DNA of 64,000 nucleotides from Ephemerocybe angulata. Lineage: Eukaryota; Basidiomycota; Agaricomycetes; Agaricales; Psathyrellaceae. The stretch covers positions 310,001 through 374,000 of the forward strand of contig JAACJK010000116.1 of assembly GCA_013368325.1 (NCBI GenBank). The letters are read 5' to 3'. The notes under the pieces were generated by a model that saw only the letters and a program-made list of their open reading frames with translations, did no database searches and was not told where the DNA came from. Below are positions 12,001 to 23,600 of this stretch, piece by piece; the stretch's first letter is position 1, and every line of letters begins with the position of its first letter. The translations under genes were made by a program, and so were the position numbers.

Positions 12001-12779
12001 CACTCTACCTGCTCTAAACGATCACGAAGATGATTCACCTCTCATCTCGGCGTACGATCTACCGCTATACACCAGTGATCTCAGCAAACCGCCGTTTGAC
12101 TTCATAATGCCTGGAGATCCTCGGCATGCTTACGCAGCCCCAACAACAGAACAGCTCGACCTTTTGGGCATGATGCTAGGGCAGGAGGGTGACACCGGTG
12201 CTGGTGGAGCCAGCACCAGCAGTGGGGATGATGCCACCGCGCATATGGGTCCTGTACCTTCAGCTGGACTCTTCAACTATGAGGCCCTGCAGCACATGTT
12301 CCACGGGTATGCACAAGCTACTAGTTCGAACCAAACTGCTTCTAGCTTTGGTACTGACTTTTCAGCAACTGGACATGCATCCACGCACCGTAAGCCTTAG
12401 AACTGATGAGTAGAACCCGCTGCTGACCTTTCCATGATACGTTATGTAGAGGGGTATTCTTTTTTGGAACCGCAAGAACGCATGCCAAGTCACTCAATGG
12501 ATATTACTGGATGGTCGCATGCGCCGCCCAGACCCCAGTCAGTCCATCTCCCACCCGGCTTGTCATAGCTGTCATTTTCTGGACACTGCTGATCCTGTTT
12601 TTGTGTGAAGGTGGAACGAATGGAACGAGCATATTTCCGCCATTGAATCCCTGGATGGCGCCCAAGTACACACAACAGCAACAACTGGCGTCGTCGGCCT
12701 GGGTACTATGCCCGAATCACGCCTAGGTGGCGTCCAGCCCACTATTCAGAACAATGGCGTAGGCTTTGATTGGTTCTGA
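9057..12779 (+). CDS. Zn2Cys6 transcription factor with fungal-specific TF domain (paralogue 2)
   Basis: Fourteen exons: 9057-9159, 9216-9221, 9284-9366, 9421-9440, 9493-10033, 10092-10442, 10496-10722, 10782-10941, 10993-11110, 11170-11399, 11468-11631, 11692-12389, 12450-12537, 12611-12779. They total 986 codons (985 aa). Zinc cluster Cys residues are at 27, 30, 37, 47, 50 and 57, after a KRRR patch. The TF domain has LLHRPTFERGIKEGLHLSD and ELRKRVFWRLVLGD. Exons 2, 3, 4 and 7-11 have exactly the lengths of paralogue 1 (6, 83, 20, 227, 160, 118, 230, 164 nt), so the two are duplicates of one ancestor. The 6-nt exon is TTCGCT here. The acceptor of exon 7 is at 10495, not the later CAG at 10512, because only the former restores the conserved LAITYLQGTSTPE block. 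The C-terminal segment is longer than in the other two. Function as a regulator is clear; targets are unknown. Confidence 0.88.
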
Positions 12780-13136
12780 AGCGAAGGCGGCCTCGGTTCG
12801 CTACTAGAACTTGACTAGAACCACAGATTACAGTGTCCGACGAGCGTTTTGAAATGGAAGGTTAGACGCTGAGCAGTTTACGGATGTATACCCTAAATCT
12901 GCATATACCGTTACGACGCTGCCTCAGCATCTTTGAAACCAACAATGCATTTCTCAAAGTTCAAGAATTTCGCGTCGTGGATCCTCGAAGCCACCGAAGC
13001 CCTATCAACATTTTTCTGCTTGGGGATTTCCGGTGACCTCTAATTCCAGAACAGCGCCCGAGATCGAGTCGAAGCTTGATGCATTGATGGCTCAGCTGAG
13101 CACCCTGTGGAATTCACGGGCTTGGAGATCGAAACC
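12780..13136 (+). other. Promoter region of the aldehyde dehydrogenase gene
   Basis: No gene is seen between the transcription factor stop and the TATA box at 13137. The interval should hold the 3' UTR of the former and upstream control sequence of the latter. Confidence 0.45.
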
Positions 13137-13143
13137 TATATAA
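13137..13143 (+). promoter_or_regulatory. TATA box of aldehyde dehydrogenase
   Basis: TATATAA lies 55 bp before the start codon and is followed by a pyrimidine-rich stretch (CCTTTTCTTTCTTT), the usual arrangement of a fungal core promoter. Confidence 0.5.
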
Positions 13144-13191
13144 CCTTTTCTTTCTTTGACCACGACCACGACCCCGCAACCCATCTTCATT

Positions 13192-15384
13192 ATGCCTGAA
13201 CTTGTCTATACCCCCCTCGAAGACATTGAGAAAGTGCGCAGCTTCGCCCACGTCCCTCTAACAAGCGCTCATACGATGTATCACACCACAGAAACGCACT
13301 GAGCTCCGCAATGGGTTCAAGAGCGGAAAGCTCAGGAGCATCGAATACAGGAAGTACCAGCTTTTGCAGCTCACGTATCTGGTCAAGGAGAATGCGGAGA
13401 AGTTAGAAGAAGCTCTGGCTGCGGATATGGGCAGGCCCGCTATCGAGAGTCGATTGTGCGTTTCATTTACCTGTTGCATCCGCTGCCCAGCTGACATTCA
13501 TGGTGCAGCATTGAAGTCAATGGCACGATCACCGAGACTCTCGGCGCGTACAACAACGTGGAGAAGTGGGCGAAACCCGAGAAGGCACCGTTCAACATGA
13601 CCTGGTTCCCTATGAAGCCGACGGTGCACAAGGAGCCCAAGGGTACCGTTCTTATCATCTGCCCGTTCAACTATCCAATTTGGCTTTCTCTTGGGCCCAT
13701 CGTGCGTATCAGATCCTCTACATTAGCGCCTAAGCTGATTAGCTGGAAACCAACAGGCTGGTGCGATTGCTGCAGGCAACACTGTCCTCCTGAAACCCTC
13801 CGAGTCGACACCCGCAACGAGCACCCTGCTTACAGAGCTCATCGCCAAATACCTCGATAACGATCTCGTGCAAGTCGTCAACGGAGCTGTGGCTGAGACC
13901 ACGAAGGTATGTCCTGGCCGCCATACCACACGGGAGCCCGCCTAACGATAGATCGCATCCAGCTTCTTGAGCTCCAGTGGGACCATAGTAAGGCTGATTT
14001 TATGAAGCACGATGCTACTTTCGCTCACGTCTTACATAGTCCTTTACACTGGCAGCGGACGTGTCGCCAAAATCGTCTCAGCAGCCGCTGCGAAGCATCT
14101 AACTCCTGTCACCCTCGAACTAGGCGGCAAGTCACCAGTCTTCATCGACCCGAACTGCGACCTCGAGGTTACCGCCAAGCGCATCCTTTGGGGCAAGGTC
14201 GTCAACGCTGGCCAGACCTGTGTCGCGCCTGACTACGTCTTGGTCCCACGCACGTTCCAAAGCACCTTGGTCGAAGCGCTCAAGAAGCAGTATGCCGAGT
14301 TCTACCCTGATGGCCCCCAGGCAAAGGATGCGTACGCCAGAATCGTAACTCCGCAGGCTTATAATAGGATCAAGAGTCTTGTAGATGGGACGAAGGGCAA
14401 GGTCGCTATCGGGGGAGAGACAGATGCGGAGGGCAAGTACATTGCGCCGACTATCGTTGAGGATGTGCCCATTGGGGATTCACTTTTGTCCGAGTACGTA
14501 CTCCTCATTTTCAGAACTCAATTACAGCGTCTGATGTACCTACTGATAGGGAGATATTTGGACCCGTACTCCCCATCGTTCCCGTCGAGAACGTGGACGA
14601 AGCTATCGAATATGTCAACGCGCAGTGAGTCTCGCACCGGGCGGCATGGTCTTCCAGTGTGACTGAGCTCCTTGTAGCGACCACCCTCTCGCCATTTATA
14701 TCTTCAGCCGGGATGCCGAATTCAAGAAGAAGGGTAAGCTTTTGCATCCCTTTCGCCTAGGAAATACTCGACGCTAAATCATGTCCAGTTTTGACCAGCA
14801 CCCAAAGCGGTGGAGTTGGCATCAACGAGACCGTCCTCCACCCCGGAGGTACGTTCTTCGCTTCTCGTACTCCTTGAGATCTCCAGTTGCTTACCGCCAT
14901 GCATCGCAGCCGAGGGTCTTCCGTTCGGTGGTATCGGTCCCAGTGGTTCAGGATACCACACCGGAAAGCACACATTCGATATCTTCACCCATCTGAGGGC
15001 CACGATCGACAACCCAAGCTGGTAATTCTCTTTCCCCGTCACCATATGTATCTACCCCATTAACGAACAATCGAAAATACAGGGTTGACAGAATCCTTGG
15101 CATCCGTTACCCACCTTATACTGTAAGTGTAAACCTCCTCAATGAATTGCTCGACGACAAACTTACATCTCTTACCCACTTTCTAGGCCAAGAAATTCAT
15201 GGCCATCCAAGGCATGCAAGCCAAGCTCCCTCCCAAGCCCAAGGGTCCTCCCACCGGAGCCGCCGGTGCGGGATGGCAAAGATGGTTCGTGCTCGCCTTG
15301 GCCATCGCGCTTGCAGGGGGATTGACGCAGAGGGCGAAGAGCATCGCGGGTTGGATTACAGGAGGGTCGGCTCGTATTGCCTGA
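13192..15384 (+). CDS. Class 3 (fatty) aldehyde dehydrogenase, tail-anchored
   Basis: Twelve exons: 13192-13233, 13292-13455, 13509-13701, 13757-13906, 13963-13987, 14040-14493, 14550-14624, 14678-14733, 14789-14848, 14910-15021, 15083-15122, 15187-15384. They join in frame for 522 aa. The enzyme oxidises aldehydes, probably long-chain fatty ones, to acids with NAD(P)+. Family marks are LELGGKSP with the general base Glu218, NAGQTCVAPDY with the nucleophile Cys252, EEIFGPVLPI, and LPFGGIGPSGSGYHTGK. Spacing of Glu and Cys (34 residues) equals that of ALDH3 enzymes. The C-terminus carries a hydrophobic segment (WFVLALAIALAGGL, about residue 493 on), consistent with a membrane tail anchor as in yeast Hfd1 and ALDH3A2. 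The gene sits between Zn2Cys6 regulator paralogues, but nothing shown links them functionally. Confidence 0.92.
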
Positions 15385-15711
15385 GCGGAAAGGGAGGAAG
15401 TGGCTGATTCATTGCGCTGGAGGGAGCTTGTTGGACTGATATCAGTCGAAAGCATAATGTATACCCATTGTTTGACTGTTAGCTCTGGAGATTCGCGTGT
15501 TGGTATGACATGTACTATATATTCTTAACTCCCTGATTATCTATCTAGTTTCTCCGTGATACAAGACTGTGTAAGGGTATGTAGGTATAAGGTAGGTTCG
15601 TCGAAATAGTGACCGATGCTTGTGATACTATAACTTCAATGGAGTTACTGTTATATGCGTTGTCCATGTCGTAGTGTCCATTCTCTTGAAAATTGAACCA
15701 CAATCCCGCCG
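15385..15711. other. Convergent intergenic region
   Basis: AT-rich 3' flank shared by two convergent genes. I see no gene, repeat or RNA in it. Confidence 0.5.
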
Positions 15712-16413
15712 TCACGACAGTCGTCCAAAGAAGGACGCTCCGTCCCCACTCTTCTCCTTCTTCTTCAACTTGTTCCCCTTTCTCGGTGTCGCGCCATCGA
15801 CGATAACTGTCGGGCCAGAATACGCATATCCAACTCCACCCGATCCCTGCGACGTGACCGTATTCCCACTATTCGGGGGACTTCGATAGTAGTACTGTTG
15901 CTGCTGGGGCTGCGAAACACCAGGTGGATACGCATATCCCACAGGCATGGTCTGACTCCGCTTGGGAGACGGCCGCTTCGAGCTCTTCACGCTACTGCTC
16001 GATGAATGGGTGGTCTTCCTATACGGATTAACCTGCTCTTCGTACACCCACGCCTTCCCCGTCCAGCGGGGCACAAGGATCCGGCCAGCAGTCGCAGCCA
16101 GCGCCGGGTCAACCGGGGGCGACACGTACCCACTCCGCCCTGCATAGTACAGGGCCGGGTTGGCGGCACGCTGCATGGCTGCCATGGAGTCCGCGAGTGT
16201 GGGGGTGGGTGGTCGGTCGGGGCCCTCGTACTTGTCGTCCCCTGGTCCGTAGAACTCTGACTGCTTCTTCTTCGCGAGCTCATCGTCTGAGGGCTTGAAG
16301 GGGTTTGTGTATTGGTCTCGGACCTGGGAGGATTGGGACGACCATTCGGCGATGCGGGCTTGTTTTGCGAGGTGTTGCTCGTATGCGGCTGGGGAGTAGT
16401 CGTATTCCGTCAT
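15712..16413 (-). CDS. Hypothetical Pro/Ser-rich protein, MTEYDYSP type
   Basis: A single open exon of 233 residues. I chose the ATG at 16413 because the N-terminus MTEYDYSPAAYEQHLAKQ recalls short proteins of Agaricomycetes that begin the same way; the frame is open for 22 more codons upstream to an ATG at 16479. The first 60 residues look helical and charged. The middle is Pro-rich (PDRPPTPTLADS), followed by a run of five Ser, a Gln/Tyr run (QPQQQQYYYR) and a basic end (KGNKLKKKEK) before the terminal GASFFGRLS. There is no membrane segment or catalytic motif, and the function is unknown. It is convergent with the aldehyde dehydrogenase. Confidence 0.6.
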   Translation of the reverse strand: MTEYDYSPAAYEQHLAKQARIAEWSSQSSQVRDQYTNPFKPSDDELAKKKQSEFYGPGDDKYEGPDRPPTPTLADSMAAMQRAANPALYYAGRSGYVSPPVDPALAATAGRILVPRWTGKAWVYEEQVNPYRKTTHSSSSSVKSSKRPSPKRSQTMPVGYAYPPGVSQPQQQQYYYRSPPNSGNTVTSQGSGGVGYAYSGPTVIVDGATPRKGNKLKKKEKSGDGASFFGRLS

Positions 16414-17797
16414 GAGGGGGATGAGTGAGTGGGCAAGGGGGGCCTTGTGAGGGGAGGGAGGTTTGGAGGTGGCGTTCAAATATTGGTGGCTGGTGGACCA
16501 AGGCGTTTAGATATGAACTCGAGGCTATGCCACCGGCGGACAAATGTATGGGTTCGGATCGAGTGTCGAAATTAAGTCTATAATTGAACGTGTGGATATA
16601 CGTCAGTCCTCATGTTCCGAAGGGTAATGTTGCGATGTTCACTGTTCAGTGTGCTTACCTCGAAGCTCTAGCTCTCCGAAACAATTCAATCCGTGATCCT
16701 TTCTGAAGTCGCTCCGTCAGTGGGTTAGAGATATGAAATTGGAAGAAGCTACCTTCTGCTAGAACCTAAAGAGTGTGGCGCAATCGAAGGCAGTGACTGT
16801 GCGCCGTCACAGAGTCGAACCTCAAGGATTGCGCAGTGTTTCAGCGCCGCAGGTCAGCTTAAAGGCAGATACGGTTGAAAGGGGCGAGGATGTTAAATGT
16901 GAGTATAACAATGGCCGACGTCCAGATCCCGGAAGGTATCGTACCACTCCGGTCGAGCGTTGTTCAGGGAAGAGAGCGGGGCGGCTGGGGACAGATTCGT
17001 AAGGGAAAAAGCGACGGCTTTAAACCGTATAAAAGATAACCACACTCCGTGTGTGGGCGTATGTGTGGCGAAGTAGCTCCGATGCGTACAATAGTAGGCC
17101 TGCACCAATGTCAGTCCATCCATTGTCAAAGTCGTATTGGGAACAACGCTCACAATAATCAATGTCACCCAGGTTCACGGATCTTGTACTCGAAAGCGAA
17201 ATGGAACCCGTTGGCACTGAGAAGCACCCGTTGAGGTCAGTGGTATGTAGTCGACCGTTGAAGTCTAGCGTGGAGCATGCATGGCCTGCTGGCGGCTAGA
17301 TGCCTCGAGGTGTTTGCCAGCAAGTTTGCCGTTGCCGGCTGCAACCTTGTATGTGTTACACATGACTGGTTCGCCTCAGCTCCCCATACACTATTCAATG
17401 GTGACCGAAGGCTAATCGTACGTAGGTTCAGCGGTGGTGATCCTTGGTACGATTGTGAGTTCTCGATGTTGGGTATGGTGGTTGGCGTCAAGTTGCTGGA
17501 CCCCGGCAACTTTCTGTGGTAGCCACGCGAGGTGAGTTGCCGGAGCCCCTAACTTGTACCACCCCTTCGACAATCGACAACTTAAGCTGATCTCAAGCCT
17601 GAGGCCACTAATCTCTGCATTCCTTGGTCTAGTAATTCTATCGAGGAACGAAATGGTCATAAGCGTGACTGCCTGATAGAGGTAGTATTTCATTGGTAAT
17701 CCATGAAGAGAGGGGTATAGAAAGGGTGATATCGAAAAGGGCTAGGAATGGGAATACATGGGAGTCGAACCATTAAAGCGCAAAAGTAAGAAAGCTA

Positions 17798-17824
17798 CTA
17801 GAGTGGACCCGTGCTACGCACGGG
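17798..17824 (-). repeat. GC-rich hairpin followed by CTAG-T, possible Helitron 3' end
   Basis: On the plus strand CCCGTGCTACGCACGGG (17808-17824) is a perfect 7-bp stem with a 3-nt loop. Read on the minus strand it is followed by TCCACT and then CTAG with T next. Helitrons end in a short hairpin a few bases before CTRR and insert before T, so this fits a terminus. The rest of such an element is not identified, and a similar hairpin occurs at 26370. Confidence 0.3.
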
Positions 17825-18282
17825 ATGAATCGTGAACCTCTTCTGTTCGGGACCCTTGGTTGAGAGTTCGAGCTTCATTGTTCATTCCGGAGGTCCGAGG
17901 ACGCTCTTCCAATTCAAACTATGGTCTCCGGGCAATCTCTGTGATCCATCTAAGGCTAAGTTTGTGCTCCTGAGTCGCTTTGCCAACACACACCTGAGGG
18001 GTGCTATCGCTTGTTGCTTTGGTAGACTGCACATGTATTAAAGTGGTTATTTACACAATACGGCGCGTGTGTACCTTCGGGGTAAGGAGAAAATGGGCTT
18101 CCTGTAATTCTATAAGACGAAAGCTCATCCTCCTGTGCGGTAGGCCCTGGAGGCCTGTCCTCCCGTGCATCATCTTGACTTTCCCCGTGTAGCCGTCTTG
18201 TCACCTTAAGCCTTTGACCTTTGTGTTTAGGGATATATGACCTTCATGTACATGCAGTAATGGGAAGCCTGACCATTGAGAT

Positions 18283-18763
18283 TTTCAATTGAAGGCTCGG
18301 CTTCCCGTGGAACATGAGATAAACAGCTCCTGGGTTGAAACGTCCACATTTCATAACGCTGGTGCGATTAATATCAGCGTCCATTTAGTCTCATCCCATC
18401 CTCTCCTGATCAAACTCGTCTTATCGAGCTCCCGCTGGGACAACCTCCATGGGAAAAGGATGGGACTACGACCAGGCGTGAAATGGCAAAGCGCGCCTAG
18501 TTAGTCCAAAAATAACCTCAGAACGGCGTACGCGTCCCGGCGGTCTTCATCTCTCACGACGACAACGACGGCAGACATCTGACATGGTTTCTGCAGACAA
18601 TCTAAACCTCGATGTCCTCGAGCTTATATTCGCCTACCTGTGTGGTCATGACTTGACCTGCTTCGGTCCATGATCCATGCGTACCGTGTATCGAGATCTT
18701 CAATTAAAGCCTGCTCGGCTGCCCGTGAGTCTATGAGATAAACTGCTCGTCTTCCCGTGCAGC
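18283..18763. repeat. Diverged direct repeat of about 60 bp flanking an F-box relic
   Basis: Segments 18283-18345 and 18694-18763 share TTCAATT-AAG-C, CTCGGCT-CCCGTG and ATGAGATAAAC-GCTC in the same order and orientation, about 410 bp apart. Confidence 0.45.
18584..18673 (+). pseudogene. F-box domain remnant
   Basis: A 29-codon frame opens with an ATG and reads MVSADNLNLDVLELIFAYLC before TGA. The L-x-x-D-V-L-E-L-I-F-x-Y-L pattern matches the first helix of Agaricomycete F-box domains. Nothing beyond it continues the domain, and diverged direct repeats flank it. I take it as a relic. Confidence 0.4.
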
Positions 18764-19386
18764 GGACATTGGCTTCCAGTGAACCATAGTCCAAGCGTAT
18801 CAGTGTACATCCCTACTATATTATCCATATGTCCCCATTTCATTTGTGCATGTTTGCTCGCAACCACTTGGACCTCTCGATACCGTTTTTCGCGTTTCTT
18901 CGTTCCGTTTTATATTGAGCCCCCTGTAAGTCCTCACTCTGGATGTAATTGTTATATGTGCTTGGACCCTCCTCTGGTCGTGGTGCGCACGCATTTCCAA
19001 TTGTTGCATCGTTCACCTTTTCTCCCTCTCTTGACCATGGTCCCCCCTTCGGTGCTGCAGTTCTTTGATCGCGCATAAATAGAACATGATTCTTCAACTA
19101 TTTTCCCTCGATGCCCCCACCCTTTACAGTACCGAGTCGATACACACCTGGGATATCTCACCCCGGAGCGGAGCCCGGACATCTTGTCTCTCCTATTATT
19201 ACCTGGACCGACAGGTCAACGCTGAAAAGCCAGTCAACTCTGAAAGCTGACTTTAAAATAATCCTTGCCCAGAATTTGAGTTTGAATTCACCCGTCAGCA
19301 TCTAAACCGTCTTGATTTTATGTATTGGACTAGGTCTGAGAGTATGGTATAAGGGGGGTATATAGTGCTCTGATAAAGGTGGAAGA

Positions 19387-19814
19387 TTATATGTGTCGGT
19401 TGAAGCTTTGCACCGCAGACCCTTTATCGCTCCTCAAACCACCTGAAATCGGGAGTAAGTCGTCCTGCTCTTGAGGTCGTTAATAGAACAGCCAGTACTC
19501 ACCAGAGTTCATTTGACTTCTGTCACCCGTAACGGCTCCTACGATCTGGTCTTTCTTTCCAGCAATGCGACTTCCAGTGCCCTTGGCGTAACCCTTCGCG
19601 CGCGCAGTATTGTATTCGGCGTTTCCCGCAGCGCGTTCGCTCGCGCCCCGCACCTGGAGGCCCGTCCAGCCAATAGTCCTGCCAATGTTCTCGCGAACGG
19701 CACCCTTGGCGGAGTGGAAACGGCCAGAGATTTTACTAGTGGAAAAATTGACGTATGTAAGTCTCAATCTAGTATCATGGCGAAGATCGTGGAGCTGGTG
19801 TACCTTGGGGACAT
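19387..19814 (-). CDS. CsbD-like small stress protein (copy 1)
   Basis: Three exons on the minus strand: 19804-19814 (11 nt), 19503-19735 (233 nt), 19387-19442 (56 nt), giving 99 residues. The repeated helix pattern of the CsbD family is visible: FHSAKGAVRENIGRTIG, then GNAEYNTARAKGYAKGTGSR, then GKKDQIVGAVTGDRSQ. In fungi related proteins have been described as recognising mismatched or cruciform DNA; bacterial CsbD proteins are general-stress proteins. It shares the tiny first exon and identical 233-nt second exon with the gene at 36804, so the two are paralogues. This copy has replaced the usual Lys-rich C-terminus (ends SFNRHI). The first exon holds only four codons, so automatic prediction may miss it. 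Confidence 0.78.
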
Positions 19815-19910
19815 TTTCGAATGTAGTGGGTATCGGTGTGGTTGTTAAGGTTGGTTGGTTTGGATGGGAAATGTTATCTGAAGGAGACGTTTTAGCAGGT
19901 CAACCAGAGC

Positions 19911-19918
19911 TATATATA
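19911..19918 (-). promoter_or_regulatory. TATA box of CsbD-like copy 1
   Basis: TATATATA lies about 97 bp upstream of the minus-strand start at 19814, comparable with the TATA box 118 bp before the start of the second copy. Confidence 0.5.
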
Positions 19919-20693
19919 CGCACGGAGAGCCTCACCTCGTCCAGACCTTGACGATACAGGACGAGGCTCAGTTAGGTTTGAATGACGACACTCAGTGGAG
20001 CTCCTGCCACTTTTCATCTGCCTCTCAACGTTTCGTACTATAACAGGCGAGATTGAATAGAGTCTGCTGGAATGCTCAATACACAAGGGTAAGCATCGCT
20101 TTGCGTCATGGTCATTCAAGAGTCAGCTGGCATTTGGAGTCTTTGAACCGCGCGCAAGTTGCACGCCCGAAGCACAGCCCAGGCCTATGACGACGGTATG
20201 ATGACACCATTGTCCACAGCTTTGCACTCCTTTTGCACTTTAACGGTCGATCTATCTGAAGGCGACGATCAGCAGAGATACTAGTACGAATCCCAGTGCT
20301 TGCGCATGCGAAAGCGCAAGGCAAAACGGAGGTGTTTGGACCAAAGGGGATACGGGGTCTGCAGAGAAAGTAGCGCCCGAACCTAGGCGCTTATTTTACA
20401 AGGATAAGGGATTCTTCGGATTCGTTCGGTCATCTATTCACTCCAGCGCTTGGCACCGCGTACTTTAGCCCCTGGCCACGCCCACAAAGCCTGAATAATG
20501 GTGGTTTAAAGAGTTGTTAATGTATATATTTATGTTTGAGATTATAACATCAAGATTAGGAGGCGAGCTACTTCCCAGAATAGCGTAGACTAAGTACAAT
20601 CAGGTCTTCTTTACTATACATGGCCCACCCGTATATCAATAAGGCCCACAGCTCCGACTTCTGATAGTGTGCGGGAAGGTTTTGCAGGGCGAA
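19919..20693. other. Intergenic, nothing recognised
   Basis: Between the upstream side of the CsbD-like gene and the 3' end of the third regulator gene. No frame shows protein-like composition and no repeats stand out. Confidence 0.45.
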
Positions 20694-23600
20694 CTAATCC
20701 CTGCTAGACCTACGTGAAGGAAGATGTCGCTCTGGCAAAGGAAGTGTCCGATTGTGCCAGGCATACTGAGAGTCATCCATGTAAAGCCCAGAAGCTAAGC
20801 CATTAGTCGAAGGCTCAAAGCTTTGCGTGTTACCCGAAGACTCAAGAGCGGCCATGTATTTGTTCCAGTCGTTCCACCTTTGAGTGATTCCATTAGAGAC
20901 TTTTCGGAGTTGAGAGATGAAGTTAACTCACTCGTGTGGTCCAGCTGACGTATTCGACCAGTGAGCCCAGACTTCCTGCAAGTTCATTGTGGGCTGGCTA
21001 CTAGGAGTCTGTGCCATCTGAAGCTGCGGGTCTTCTGGGAGGTAGTACGCTGTGAGTTGTACATGGATTAGCGTCCATTGGCAACCGCCGTCAGACTTGG
21101 ACTTACGAGATGCTTGATTCGAGCCGCTTCCCCACTTCTGGTCAAAAAGCGCTCTTCGATCATAGTTCGTTCTCGTAGATTGCATTCCACTGCCAAACGA
21201 GGATATGGGCGCCATCTGGAAACCGTGCATACCTCCGCCATGGCTCGTAGTATCCTCCTGCTCCAGCATCATCGACCCCATCTTTTCCATCTGCTGTGAC
21301 GTGAAGGGAGAGTTACGAGCCTGAGAGCCGGAAGCCTCGCATGGATGGAATGGAAAGAAAGGCGTGCTGAGGTCACTACTGTATATGGGAAGTTCGTACG
21401 ATGGTGAACGGCGTTTGGCTGGTGGGGGCGTTCCGCCGTTGGACGAATCGTAACGCAGGGAAGTTGGTTGACGGCCTGTTCGAGATGTTTGGTCGTCTTC
21501 GCATGCCTCCCGTCGCCGCTTGAGAGGTATTATCCCAGGCAACTGGGGATTGGGCTGAGAAGTGTCATTATCTCCATCAGTTGCCAGGGCTTGCTCGAAC
21601 CCTCCAACAGCAGTTAATGCCACCAGCAAGTCGCTAGAGAAGAGAAAGCCAGTCAATTGGCGCCTCGCTCTACGGAGATGGGGTGGAACGCACCGGAGTC
21701 GGCCCGCTGACGGCCATCGGTCTTCGTATGTCTGAAGAACCCGGATGGTGGCCTGAACGCCAATCGCTTCTTTACGTTCGTCCATCATCGCGAACCCCGT
21801 GCGTCTTCCCTTCCATATACTCAACAAGAGCATGAGCCCAGACACGAAGAGTGCGAGCTGGCCAAGAGAAAATCAGGAAACATGGAGGTAACCGAGCACA
21901 AAGCACACTCACATGTACTTGGGGAAGAGGGATATATCCCGTCTTCGACTGAACCTCCATAATCTTGCTGCATGCCCTAGCAGCATTTGTACAGACGGCT
22001 AGGGCTGTGAACGACATTGATGGCTTCTTCGGGTATGAAAGGAACGGTCGGTGGATCAGGATTTGGATGAAGTAGTACGTCGTGTGCAGGATAGCACATT
22101 GATCGAGAAAAACGGGATCCAGATGAGGCTTTCCCCAGCGTACTGCAGATATTATGATTATTACCAGGACGATGTATTTCAGACGGAGGAATGATGCTTA
22201 CAGTGGTCGGGGACGGAGTCAACCCATGCATTAAGCGCCGCATTGAGCCTCGCAAGTTCTGCTTGATCCCATTCGTCGTCAGTCATCCCTTCCGGTACAT
22301 CCGGATGCTTAACCGAGTACTAAGGGAGGATGAGTCAAAGCGCAAATCTCTAAATAAATGGACTGGCGTACGAATGCCTGCCGAGCCGAAAGATAAATTT
22401 GCGTGAGCTTGATGATCGAGATGAAGTACGAAGCCCGGGTAGGCTTTCCATCTGGCTGTTTGAAAGCCAATGATGGGTCGTCGTTCTCCCAGTATTCGTC
22501 GTCACAATCCACAGGCAATTCCAGATCGAAACTGTGGAGGGCAATTTTTAGCAATGTCAACGTCGATTGGCATCTTACGCACTCTGCAGGGTTGATTGCG
22601 GGAGGCCGACCAACAGTGAGGGACATCATCGCGTCGTCGAATACAATCCTCCAAAACACCCGCTTACGTAGCTCATCCTCGACGGTAGGTGGTCCCTTCC
22701 CGCATCGCTTTCGATTCATGCCGACGTCGACAGCAGCGCGGGCGCCCAAGCCCGCCATAAACCAAGCTATCTCAGGAGTAGACGTTCCGCCAAGGTAATC
22801 GATAGATAACTGCAAAGTGTGGGTCTCAGCAGCCCAGGCGCTTCACAAAAAAAGACACTCACACAAACAGTTTGCATTTCATGGAGGGAGGCGGCATGAA
22901 GATTGGACTCGTTAAATATGTCCAGTTGGCGGAACCATTTATGACCGGCACTGTAGATCGAGTCCGTCCCTTCGAGGAGAACGCGTGGGTCATTTGAGTA
23001 TCGCGATGCGACGGCGCACATAGCAAGGACTGTCCCCCCGAACATAGGATTGGAGAGGTGGAGTTCTGCCTTGATGTCTCGCTCAAATGATGGGCGGTGC
23101 AAGAGCGGGGTGTAGACGTCCACCTTGTCGAAATAGAGATCGATAAGGTCTTGCAGGAGGTCAGGCTCTGGAAAGATGAGGGGTATATCGCGAGGGGGTG
23201 GCGCTTTGTCCCACTGTGAATTGAAATTAGTGCATACCCATCAGAGAAGCCGCAAAGACGTACCGGATGGACAGACCAGAACTCGGGACGCATGTGCTTA
23301 GCTACTCTGAGGGAGGGGATAGCGCCAGTAGGTGGAGCTGAGCCTCCACCCAAGGTTATAGCCGTGTCTAGCAGCGACATACTACTTGGTGACCCCAAGA
23401 ACATGTCCTGAGTCGAAGTCAGGACGACGGAACGTTTCAGGTTCTCGGCAAGGGCGTTCAGCTCCTCGTACTCTGACGCATTGGGATCGAGTGAGTTGGT
23501 GGGTGATGAAGGGGAGGGAGGATTCGACGATGGAGCCTGGCTGCTGCTCGACATCCCCGAGGACAGAGTCATGCGGGAGCTGGAGACCCGAGAGGGGAAT

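Larger units (their letters stand above)
16414..19386. other. Gene-poor 3-kb interval with hairpin, direct repeat and F-box relic
   Basis: No intact gene is supported. The interval contains a perfect hairpin at 17808-17824, a diverged direct repeat (18283-18345 and 18694-18763) and, between its copies, a short F-box-like remnant at 18584-18673. These suggest transposon and gene debris. The remaining sequence shows nothing recognisable. Confidence 0.5.

Noticed and set aside
17808..17824. Rho-independent terminator
   Set aside because: The hairpin lacks a T-run and bacterial termination does not apply to a fungal nuclear genome.
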